10,687 bases of DNA from an uncultured Actinomycetes bacterium (lineage in GTDB: Bacteria > Actinomycetota > Actinomycetes > Nanopelagicales > Nanopelagicaceae). The translations under genes and the position numbers were made by a program. Positions 1-6,191 of the stretch are shown here, piece by piece. Numbering within the stretch: position 1 is the first letter of the stretch; each line of letters opens with the position of its first letter. The notes under the pieces were generated by a model. The model worked only from the letters and a program-made list of their open reading frames with translations. It was not told the origin of the DNA and ran no database searches. The DNA lies in assembly GCA_903891755.1 (NCBI GenBank), contig CAITFY010000061.1:1-10687 (forward strand). The letters are read 5' to 3'.

Positions 1-330
1 AAATCCAGCCGCCAACACAATATTAATCACAACATAAATCCATGACGAATGAATATGTGGAACCATGGCAATTGAGCCGAAGGTGAAAGCTCCACTAACA
101 ATAAGAACTGTACCCACGCCTACGCGATGAGTGATCTGACCGATAAACATGAAGGCAATTACGGCGCCGATAGCACCCAGGCTGACTAGCACGCCATATG
201 TTCCATTGTTTACATTGAGATTATGTTTAATATCAGGAGTTCTCGAAGCTAAACAGAGAACTGCTACTCCGAAATAGAGAAAGAGCAGACTTAAATTGAG
301 GCGTTCGCGGCCGGTAACTATCAAGGTCAA
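1..330 (-). CDS. MFS transporter, N-terminal part (runs off left edge)
   Basis: This is the first 110 codons of a membrane transporter, translated from the minus strand and cut by the window edge. Four hydrophobic segments are visible at about residues 13-29, 44-64, 72-90 and 95-110. The segment ASRTPDIKHNL after the first helix, and GQITHRVG in the loop after the second, match the start of major facilitator superfamily proteins of the YbjJ/fucose-permease-like group; GQITHRVG sits where MFS motif A is expected. The substrate cannot be read from this part. An in-frame stop lies only nine codons upstream, and the first available start is TTG at 330-328, which shares two bases with the TGA stop of the ybbN-like gene. 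Translation is therefore probably coupled to that gene, as the third member of the 2454-to-1 operon. A second TTG two codons later is an alternative start. The family call is fairly secure; the exact start is not. Confidence 0.75.
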   Translation of the reverse strand, partial: MTLIVTGRERLNLSLLFLYFGVAVLCLASRTPDIKHNLNVNNGTYGVLVSLGAIGAVIAFMFIGQITHRVGVGTVLIVSGAFTFGSIAMVPHIHSSWIYVVINIVLAAGF

Positions 331-1223
331 AAGAGTGCGCTCGCTAACTGTTGTCTAGCTTTAGTAAGTATTGGATCGGCTGGGTCAACCAGTGCAAACA
401 ACCCTACTAGGTGTTCCCGAATTTCCTTGCGATCATCTCCGCTTGCCTGCTTAATTAATGAGATTAATCGTGTGAAAGCGCTCTCGTAGTGACCAATGGC
501 AACTTCGCAATCAGCCGCTGATCTCGCCAGTGCCACATCACTTGGAGCGGCATCTGCTGCAGCAATCGTGGCAGCGGTCTCAACTCCATCAATGCGCATT
601 AAAAGTTCTACTTGCGCCAATCCAAGTTGAGCTAGTGCGCTCTTTGGCGCACGGTTGAGCCACGCTCGGTAGGCGCTGCGAGCTGTTGCAAAGTCCCCTG
701 ACTCCAATGCCGCAAGGGCTTCAATTTCTTCAGGCTCGAGTTGCTCAACCGGTTCTGTACCTGGCTCCGTTGGAGTTGTAACTCCAACTCCTCGCTCTGC
801 GGCGAGGGAGAGAACCTTGTCGATGACCAAACGCAACTGAGGCACAGTGGGAACACTCTCAAAAAGTGGCACCACCTGCTCTTGGATAATGGCGAGTGCG
901 AGTGGAACTGTCTGAACTTGAAGTGCTTGTGCAACTTCTGGCTCGGCATCAATATTTACATTACCTAGCAACCACCCTGCTCCTTCAGGCTTCGCAGAAT
1001 CCTCCTGGTGCATCTGCCCCAGCGCTGTCATTACAGCTTGTGATTGCGGAGATCTCGCCGACCAACAGATAAGAATTACAACTTGCGCATGAGAGGCGGG
1101 AAGCACATCTTGCATTAAGTTGACCTGATTTATTCCGACTCCCGAGACCTCATGGGTCACACCAGCGTTCTTTAAAACGCTGAGATCAAAGGCGGCACCG
1201 AAATTCTTAGGCAGTGAACTCAT
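327..1223 (-). CDS. ybbN: YbbN/CnoX-like thioredoxin-fold and TPR protein
   Basis: The predicted 298-residue cytoplasmic protein has an N-terminal thioredoxin-like domain (about residues 25-145) and an acidic linker (about 150-167). A C-terminal alpha-helical TPR-like region follows (about 165-298; LESGDFATARSAYRAWL and VAIGHYESAFTRLI read as repeat units). This is the architecture of YbbN/CnoX, known in E. coli as a chaperone-linked holdase. The usual redox CxxC is absent: the equivalent site reads WSARSPQS (residues 54-61), while the cis-proline TVP loop is kept (105-107). Thiol-disulfide reductase activity is therefore unlikely. The gene overlaps the end of the DUF4032 gene by 17 bases and the MFS start by two or three bases, so the three are likely co-transcribed. 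I chose ATG at 1223. TTG codons at 1232 and 1229 are alternatives, since an AGGAAG sequence sits at better spacing for them. A longer in-frame reading to 1301 would only duplicate upstream coding sequence. Confidence 0.82.
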   Translation of the reverse strand: MSSLPKNFGAAFDLSVLKNAGVTHEVSGVGINQVNLMQDVLPASHAQVVILICWSARSPQSQAVMTALGQMHQEDSAKPEGAGWLLGNVNIDAEPEVAQALQVQTVPLALAIIQEQVVPLFESVPTVPQLRLVIDKVLSLAAERGVGVTTPTEPGTEPVEQLEPEEIEALAALESGDFATARSAYRAWLNRAPKSALAQLGLAQVELLMRIDGVETAATIAAADAAPSDVALARSAADCEVAIGHYESAFTRLISLIKQASGDDRKEIREHLVGLFALVDPADPILTKARQQLASALF

Positions 1224-2454
1224 CGACAACAACCGCTTCTTCCTCAAGTTTTGGAATATTTCTAAATGGCAGGATTGATTTGATGTAATCCTCTGCCGCA
1301 AATGTAATACCTAAATCTTTTCCAGCTTTCTCACCCAAGTACCAACGGTGCTCCAGGATTTCATGGAACATTTGGGCAGGCTCGACTCGGCCACGCAAAT
1401 CTTCGGGAACCATATCTATAACGCGGTGATAGGTCTCAGAGAGCCAGCGGCGAGCGCTATCTTCGATGGGAGGTAGTGGCTTCTTCTCGCGGCCTCGGAA
1501 GCGATCAAAGGATGCAAGCAAGCGCTTGGCCTGCAACTCCTCGGCATGAATTCCGGTAAGTTCGAAGAGGCGATGTTTGTGATAACCGGCAGCCACAAGT
1601 TTTGGCGAGAACTTAAGCGCGCCCTTCTCCCCATCGAGAGTTACTTCAACTTCTTCAACAGCGAATCCCAGATCTTGAACCGCACGCATCGCCTTCTCTA
1701 CTGCATGTCGATCAGATGGATCTAGAACTTGAGGTTCCTTAAGCATCGACCATAATCTGCGATAACGCGAGATGACGCGATCAGCTGCGCGAATCGGATC
1801 CATTCCTGGATGGAGTAGTCCGGCGCTCGCTAAATCTTCTAACTCTGCCGCAACATTAAATTGCGCGATATCTAAATCGTGTTCGCGCTGACCATTGCTG
1901 AGGCCAGGTTGGAACTCACCCGTTTCGGCATCCACCAGATATGCGGCGTACTCATTAGCATCCTCGCGGAAAAGGGTGTTGGAAAGTGAGCAGTCTCCCC
2001 ACCAGAAACCAAGGAGGTGGAGTCGGACTAAGAGGAGTGCGAGGGCGTTAGCCATGTTGTTGATCTCATGAGGGGTTACGTCACCGCTCATGATGACGCG
2101 ATAAGGCAGCGAGAAAGGCAGATAACGGGTTACAAGGGCGACTGGCAGCGGGTTAGCCATATTGTCTAGCCGATTTTCTACAATGGCGACTGGCTCAACG
2201 CAGGGGGCGTTTCGATTATTGAGCTCCCGGAGGATGGCATATTCGCGGGTCGCAAACTCCTCGACCGTCTCCTTAACAGCAAAGACGTCCCTGTCCCCGG
2301 GTCCAGTTCTGATCAGACGAACAATGTGGCGAGAGATACCGCGCATACTGGTCAAGCCCGGGTCTTCTGGCCAATCCTCAAGCGACTTACGCCAGGGCAG
2401 GGCTGAGAGGGCAAGCATGTCCTCGCTCAGGCCTGTAATTCGAAGCTCGCTCAT
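1207..2454 (-). CDS. DUF4032 protein with lipopolysaccharide-kinase-like domain
   Basis: This predicted protein of about 415 residues resembles the actinobacterial DUF4032 family, in which a protein-kinase-like fold precedes a conserved C-terminal domain. Kinase-like marks are visible: FAVKE with a candidate ATP-binding lysine (about residue 61), a REYAILREL helix, GDCSLSN with a catalytic-loop Asp and Asn (about 154 and 159), and LVDAETG in place of DFG (Asp about 175). The C-terminal part contains HRWYLGEKAGKDLG and DYIKSILP, which I associate with DUF4032. Substrate and role are unknown. The gene leads an operon with the ybbN-like and MFS genes. ATG at 2454 is preferred, with GAGAAG upstream. 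A TTG at 2478 would add eight residues and leave only three bases to the divergent gene. The family assignment is from memory of sequence motifs; kinase activity is inference. Confidence 0.8.
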   Translation of the reverse strand: MSELRITGLSEDMLALSALPWRKSLEDWPEDPGLTSMRGISRHIVRLIRTGPGDRDVFAVKETVEEFATREYAILRELNNRNAPCVEPVAIVENRLDNMANPLPVALVTRYLPFSLPYRVIMSGDVTPHEINNMANALALLLVRLHLLGFWWGDCSLSNTLFREDANEYAAYLVDAETGEFQPGLSNGQREHDLDIAQFNVAAELEDLASAGLLHPGMDPIRAADRVISRYRRLWSMLKEPQVLDPSDRHAVEKAMRAVQDLGFAVEEVEVTLDGEKGALKFSPKLVAAGYHKHRLFELTGIHAEELQAKRLLASFDRFRGREKKPLPPIEDSARRWLSETYHRVIDMVPEDLRGRVEPAQMFHEILEHRWYLGEKAGKDLGITFAAEDYIKSILPFRNIPKLEEEAVVVDEFTA

Positions 2455-2469
2455 AGGCGTATCTTCTCG

Positions 2470-2475
2470 TATTAT
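2470..2475 (+). promoter_or_regulatory. Candidate -10 box for a leaderless AI-2E-family gene
   Basis: TATTAT (5 of 6 matches to TATAAT) lies six bases before the ATG at 2482. Transcription would start at or next to the ATG, so the message would be leaderless; there is no Shine-Dalgarno sequence here. No clear -35 box is seen. On the other strand, nearly the same bases (2476-2471) read GATAAT and could serve the divergent DUF4032 gene, giving about a 10-base leader. Confidence 0.55.
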
Positions 2476-2481
2476 CAAACT

Positions 2482-3609
2482 ATGGCGCTCAAGAAACCCA
2501 GGTTGCCCTTCAATATTAAGTCCACTGAGCCTGCCGCGGCCCCAGAATCATTTGGAACACCTGGCGCTCCGGTCGATCATGGCCACCCCTTCTACTTTGG
2601 CTTCCTAGCAGCCTCAGGAGCGGTGATAGCTATAACCATGTTGCGCGCCCTTGCCAGCGCCAGCCAGGTCTTCGTTCTGATCATCATCTCCCTCTTCTTA
2701 GCGGCAGGTCTCAACCCGTCGGTGGAATTCTTTAGACGTCGCGGCCTCAAGCGCTCGCATGCGGTTGTTGCCGTCGTTTTTCTCGTCCTAGTTTTTGTCG
2801 CCATCTTTTCAGCTGTGGTAATCCCTCCAGCCATAACCCAAGTCAGCAACTTATTTAAAAATGCCCCAAAGATTTTGCAAGACTTGAAATCAAATAAGTT
2901 CATTGGCAACTTGAATAACCATTACGGCATCATCGACTCGCTTCAAGCAAAGTTCAATTCATCAATTCACAATGGCCAGTATGTAGTCTCTGCCTTTGGC
3001 GGCGTTATTGGTGTTGGTCGCGCATTTGTTTCCGGCGCGGTCGCAACTTTGACTGTCCTTATTCTGACCTTGTACTTCCTGGCTTCACTTCCAAGTGTTA
3101 CCGCCGTTGGCCTTCGCTTTGTGCCAGCTTCACGTCGCGATCGCATCTCTCGCATTACTGAAGCAATCATTATTCGTATCGGCGGATTTGTAAGCGGTCA
3201 AGCAACCGTGGCCTTCATCGCCTCTATTTTCGGCTTAATTCTGGCGCTCTCATTGGGGCTTCCATATCCATCAGCAATCGCCGTGCTCGTATTTGTGTGC
3301 GGAGCGATTCCGCTTATCGGACATTTACTCGGCATCACTGCGGTAACTCTGATTGCTCTCAGCAAGAGTCCAACAGATGCGGTTATTACATTGCTTCTCT
3401 ACATTGCATATATTCAAATAGAGAACTATTTGATTATGCCGCGCATCATGCGTAAATCACTTTCGATTCCTGGAGTGGTCACAATCATCGCCGCACTCGT
3501 TGGTGTCAGCTTGCTTGGAATTGTCGGCGGAATCCTTGCCGTCCCGATTGCCGCAGCTATCTTGTTAATTATTGATGAAGTGGTATTTCCGAAAGCGGAT
3601 CAGTCCTAA
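2482..3609 (+). CDS. AI-2E-family (PerM/YhhT-type) transmembrane transporter
   Basis: This 375-residue integral membrane protein has a soluble proline-rich N-terminus (about residues 1-36), three hydrophobic segments (about 37-60, 62-80 and 94-118), and a polar domain (about 118-185). Several further membrane segments then run to the C-terminus, including FVSGQATVAFIASIFGL, VFVCGAIPLIGHLLG and the family-typical IQIENYLIMPRIMRKSLSIP. This is the topology and signature of the AI-2E/PerM family (TqsA, YdiK, YhhT relatives). Members have been linked to signal export, sodium/proton exchange or unknown substrates, so the name should not be read as proof of autoinducer-2 transport. Length is normal. 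The gene starts three to 27 bases from the divergent DUF4032 gene and probably has a leaderless start. Its TAA stop interlocks by four bases with the stop of the hydrolase gene on the other strand. Confidence 0.88.
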   Translation: MALKKPRLPFNIKSTEPAAAPESFGTPGAPVDHGHPFYFGFLAASGAVIAITMLRALASASQVFVLIIISLFLAAGLNPSVEFFRRRGLKRSHAVVAVVFLVLVFVAIFSAVVIPPAITQVSNLFKNAPKILQDLKSNKFIGNLNNHYGIIDSLQAKFNSSIHNGQYVVSAFGGVIGVGRAFVSGAVATLTVLILTLYFLASLPSVTAVGLRFVPASRRDRISRITEAIIIRIGGFVSGQATVAFIASIFGLILALSLGLPYPSAIAVLVFVCGAIPLIGHLLGITAVTLIALSKSPTDAVITLLLYIAYIQIENYLIMPRIMRKSLSIPGVVTIIAALVGVSLLGIVGGILAVPIAAAILLIIDEVVFPKADQS

Positions 3610-4316
3610 ATCTCTGTGGGAAGTGGCAATCTCTCAGGGGCTAACCATTTTGTGATTTCACTCAAAATAAGATGAACAAATGGTTCGCCCACCCAGAGGT
3701 GCTTTGCGCCCATGACTGGAACGAGTTCGAGGCGCGAGAAATCTTTGAAGCGCGTCGCTGCTTGTTCGGGATTTAAATATTCATCGTGCTCAGGCACGTA
3801 AGCGACCACTGGACGGCTATCGCGCTGCCAATAGGCGAGGTCGGTATCAGTTGTTCGTTGCATCGGCGGGCTCAACAAAATTAATCCGGCAATCCGTGGA
3901 TCTTTGGCGTGACGAAGTGCGAGATCGGTGCCAAAGGACCAACCCACAACCCAAAGTTTTTGGACTTTAAGAACGTTAAATGAGTAGTCGATTGCGGCCT
4001 GAACATCCGCAACCTCAGCATCCCCGTTATCAAATACTCCTTCTGAGGTTCCAGCCTCGCTAGATGTACCGCGGGTGTTGAAGCGGATCACCTGAATGCC
4101 TGCCATTGCGGGCAATCTATTTGCAGCCTTCTTATAGATATGGCTATCCATCATCCCGCCGCCGGCGGGATTGGGATGAAGGCAAAGGAGCGAGGATGTG
4201 ATTGGACCTTCGGGGGTTGCGACCTCGCCGATAAGGGTCAGTCCGTCATCGGTTGTAAATGAGATGGGTTTGCGAACCGCAGGAAGAACAGTGCTTGGAC
4301 GTATTAACTCACTCAC
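3606..4316 (-). CDS. Alpha/beta hydrolase
   Basis: This 236-residue predicted cytoplasmic hydrolase carries a complete apparent catalytic triad: Ser127 in the nucleophile elbow GWSFG (125-129), Asp178 in VPEHDEYL, and His206 in MGAKHLW. An HPNPAGGG segment (47-54) sits where the oxyanion-hole loop is expected, and FNTRGTSSEAG (79-89) is typical of compact COG2945-like hydrolases. The substrate is unknown; a small ester, thioester or amide is possible. No signal peptide is seen. The start is GTG at 4316, immediately downstream of a -10-like TAAACT and without a Shine-Dalgarno. The gene stands alone: divergent from the aldehyde dehydrogenase across 23 bases, and tail-to-tail with the AI-2E-family gene, where the two stop codons overlap by four bases. 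The fold assignment is secure; the function is open. Confidence 0.85.
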   Translation of the reverse strand: MSELIRPSTVLPAVRKPISFTTDDGLTLIGEVATPEGPITSSLLCLHPNPAGGGMMDSHIYKKAANRLPAMAGIQVIRFNTRGTSSEAGTSEGVFDNGDAEVADVQAAIDYSFNVLKVQKLWVVGWSFGTDLALRHAKDPRIAGLILLSPPMQRTTDTDLAYWQRDSRPVVAYVPEHDEYLNPEQAATRFKDFSRLELVPVMGAKHLWVGEPFVHLILSEITKWLAPERLPLPTEI

Positions 4317-4323
4317 GGTCGAG

Positions 4324-4329
4324 AGTTTA
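4324..4329 (-). promoter_or_regulatory. Candidate -10 box for the hydrolase gene (leaderless)
   Basis: On the minus strand this reads TAAACT, fitting the TANNNT form of the -10 box, and ends seven bases before the GTG start at 4316. Start-site selection would place the first transcribed base at or beside the start codon. No -35 box is evident. It overlaps by two bases the -10 box proposed for the divergent dehydrogenase gene. Confidence 0.5.
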
Positions 4330-4333
4330 CTCT
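4328..4333 (+). promoter_or_regulatory. Candidate -10 box for the aldehyde dehydrogenase gene (leaderless)
   Basis: TACTCT fits TANNNT and ends six bases before the ATG at 4340. The whole region between the two divergent start codons is only 23 bases (4317-4339), so any promoter for this gene must extend into the hydrolase coding sequence. No Shine-Dalgarno is present. Confidence 0.5.
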
Positions 4334-4339
4334 TAGCCC

Positions 4340-5794
4340 ATGAGCCAGCTGACCGAGATTATTAGCCACTCCCCTGCCACCGGAGCAGAAATTGGGCATT
4401 ATCCAAATACCTCTCCGGAGACAATCCACGAATTAGTAACACGAGCACGAGCAGCCTCGTCCCAGTGGAACGATATTGGATTTAAAGGGCGCAAGGTTAT
4501 CTTGCGCGAATGGGCACACTACATCGCAGAACACATTGATGAATTAGCGGATCTGGTATCTGCTGAAACTGGAAAACCTACAAGTGATGCGATGCTCGAA
4601 ATTTCAATCGCCATCGACCATCTCTCCTGGGCTGCGCGAAACGCATCACGATATTTGCGCAACTCTCATCGCGCACCCGGTCTATTAATGGTCAATATGT
4701 CGACCCATGTTGAATATCAACCGCTCGGAGTTGTTGGCGTAATCGGACCATGGAACTATCCAGTTTTCACTCCGATGGGTTCCATCGCATATGCACTCGC
4801 TGCCGGTAACGCAGTTGTATTTAAACCAAGTGAGTACACCCCAGGAGTGGGACATTGGCTCGGTGAATCTTTCAACAAAGTTGCACCTGGCGCGAACGTC
4901 TTCTTTGTAGCTACTGGTGGTCCTGAAACCGGTGCGGCACTCACGCGAAGTGATGTTAACAAAATTGCTTTCACCGGATCTACTGCGACTGGAAAAAAGA
5001 TTGCGGCGATATGCGCGGAGAAGCTCACACCAGTATTGATGGAATGTGGTGGAACCGATCCCGCCATCATCGATCGCGATTGTGATATCGAACGCGCCGC
5101 AGAAGCAGTTCTCTGGGGAGCAATGGCAAACGCGGGACAAACATGTGTTGGTATCGAACGTGTCTACGTTCATGAGGAAATCGCAGCCGCATTCAACTCT
5201 AAAATTTCAGAGATGGCTTCACATCTCGTCGCAGGAAGAGATTACGGCGCAGCCACAATGCCAAAGCAGCTAAATGTGATTGAAAATCACCTGAGAGATG
5301 CAGCTGCTAAAGGTGCAGAGTTCATTGTCGGAAGTGTTGATTCAGTTCAGCCTCCCTATGTATTACCTACAATCATGACCAATGTGCCGGAAGATAGCTT
5401 GGCGGTTGCTGAAGAAACTTTTGGCCCAACCCTCACTATCAAAAGCGTCTCATCAATGAGTGAGGCAATCACTCTGGCAAATGCTTCCAATTACGGCCTC
5501 GCCGCTTCTGTCTGGTCAAAGCGAAACGGAAAAGCTATCGCCAGCCAGTTGCACTGCGGAATGGTCTCTGTAAATTCTGTGCTCGCCTTTACCGCGACGC
5601 CAACCATGCCATTTGGTGGGGTCAAGCAGAGTGGATATGGTCGGATTCATGGCCCTGAAGGTTTGCGAGAATTTGCTTATACGAGAGCCGTCGTTGCGCT
5701 TCGATTTAATATTCCGCTAATTTTCACAACCTTTAATCGCAAACCATTTGTGAATAAATTCATCAAACGATTTATTCAAATCCTCAATCGTTAA
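4340..5794 (+). CDS. NAD(P)-dependent aldehyde dehydrogenase with basic hydrophobic C-terminal tail
   Basis: This 484-residue enzyme of the ALDH superfamily would oxidise an aldehyde to the acid with NAD(P). All key residues are present: Asn139 in GPWNYP, Lys162 in VFKPSE, the cofactor-binding FTGSTATG (211-218), the general base Glu235 in MECGG, the nucleophile Cys269 in AGQTCVG, and Glu359 in EETFGP. The conserved PFGGVKQSGYGR follows at about 424-435. The C-terminus continues for about 35 residues as a hydrophobic then basic helix (NIPLIFTTF, then KFIKRFIQILNR). That resembles tails used by fatty-aldehyde or carotenoid-type ALDHs to sit on membranes, so a long-chain or membrane-dissolved aldehyde is plausible but unproven. 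The gene is apparently monocistronic with a leaderless start. Its TAA stop shares the four bases TTAA with the stop of the next, convergent gene. Confidence 0.93.
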   Translation: MSQLTEIISHSPATGAEIGHYPNTSPETIHELVTRARAASSQWNDIGFKGRKVILREWAHYIAEHIDELADLVSAETGKPTSDAMLEISIAIDHLSWAARNASRYLRNSHRAPGLLMVNMSTHVEYQPLGVVGVIGPWNYPVFTPMGSIAYALAAGNAVVFKPSEYTPGVGHWLGESFNKVAPGANVFFVATGGPETGAALTRSDVNKIAFTGSTATGKKIAAICAEKLTPVLMECGGTDPAIIDRDCDIERAAEAVLWGAMANAGQTCVGIERVYVHEEIAAAFNSKISEMASHLVAGRDYGAATMPKQLNVIENHLRDAAAKGAEFIVGSVDSVQPPYVLPTIMTNVPEDSLAVAEETFGPTLTIKSVSSMSEAITLANASNYGLAASVWSKRNGKAIASQLHCGMVSVNSVLAFTATPTMPFGGVKQSGYGRIHGPEGLREFAYTRAVVALRFNIPLIFTTFNRKPFVNKFIKRFIQILNR

Positions 5795-6111
5795 TAGCGA
5801 GGGGCGTTGCGCGAGCGCTCAGTATTTGGCTTGCGTTGACCCTTCTTGTTCCAGCAGGCGGTGTGCCAGTGGCGTCGGCTCTCTAAGTCGTCATCTATCC
5901 ATGCCACGATATGTGGGGTTGCGGTGGGAATTAACTGATCGCATCCTGGGCAGCGATAAGGCTTGGATGAGCTCGAACCTGTGATCTTGCGAACCGTATA
6001 GATACCCTCGTGATGCTCCTCAACAGTCTGAAATGAGGTGCTGACATCGCGATCCTCGGGCTTTGGACCACCAGTCCGTTTTCCCTTCGGGTGATTTCTA
6101 CGCGGGCTCAT
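5791..6111 (-). CDS. Small conserved actinobacterial protein with CxxC and HWHxxCW motifs
   Basis: The 106-residue protein starts MSPRRNHPKGK and ends SRNAPRY, both ends resembling a conserved actinobacterial family often labelled ATP/GTP-binding protein. I see no P-loop or other nucleotide-binding motif to justify that label. Instead it has YRCPGCDQ (Cys54, Cys57), PHIVAW (His67) and HWHTACWN (His81, His83, Cys86), a spacing that suggests a single zinc site. The termini are basic and probably disordered, which could suit nucleic-acid or ribosome contact; this is inference. ATG at 6111 is chosen because it gives the family-like N-terminus; in-frame ATG at 6129 and TTG at 6138 would extend it. 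Its stop interlocks with that of the dehydrogenase gene. It diverges from the ABC operon across 80 bases. Confidence 0.78.
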   Translation of the reverse strand: MSPRRNHPKGKRTGGPKPEDRDVSTSFQTVEEHHEGIYTVRKITGSSSSKPYRCPGCDQLIPTATPHIVAWIDDDLESRRHWHTACWNKKGQRKPNTERSRNAPRY

Positions 6112-6117
6112 AGGGGC

Positions 6118-6123
6118 ATTCTT
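6118..6123 (-). promoter_or_regulatory. Weak -10-like box for the small CxxC protein
   Basis: On the minus strand AAGAAT (4 of 6 matches to TATAAT, with the key A at position 2 and T at position 6) ends six bases before the ATG at 6111. This is the same geometry as the stronger leaderless candidates in the window. No good Shine-Dalgarno is seen. Confidence 0.28.
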
Positions 6124-6179
6124 TCGCATTCCCAGCAAAACTTCGCTCCCTGAACTGGCTTATGCAACTGCAAATACGG

Positions 6180-6185
6180 CAAAAT
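6180..6185 (+). promoter_or_regulatory. Weak -10-like box for the ABC transporter operon
   Basis: CAAAAT (4 of 6 matches to TATAAT) ends six bases before the ATG at 6192. It supports a leaderless start there rather than at the in-frame ATG at 6162, which has neither a -10 box at the right distance nor a Shine-Dalgarno. Confidence 0.28.
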
Positions 6186-6191
6186 GCACCA

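Noticed and set aside
632..952. Antisense and out-of-frame open frames within the ybbN-like gene (minus 632-952 and plus 741-968)
   Set aside because: They are compositionally atypical and without domains, and are fully explained by the thioredoxin-TPR coding sequence.
2162..2608. A 148-codon plus-strand frame across the DUF4032 / AI-2E-family junction
   Set aside because: It is Ser/Arg-rich, overlaps two supported genes in other frames and has no recognisable motif.
4685..5173. A 162-codon cysteine-rich open frame on the minus strand inside the aldehyde dehydrogenase gene
   Set aside because: It lies wholly antisense to a gene with full catalytic motifs, has irregular low-likelihood composition, and has no family resemblance or plausible start context. 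It is a shadow frame.
5800..5825. GC-rich GAGCGCTC palindrome near the convergent junction of the dehydrogenase and the small CxxC gene
   Set aside because: It is short, has no following T tract, and falls inside the coding sequence for the conserved SRNAPRY tail, so it is not convincing as a terminator or operator.
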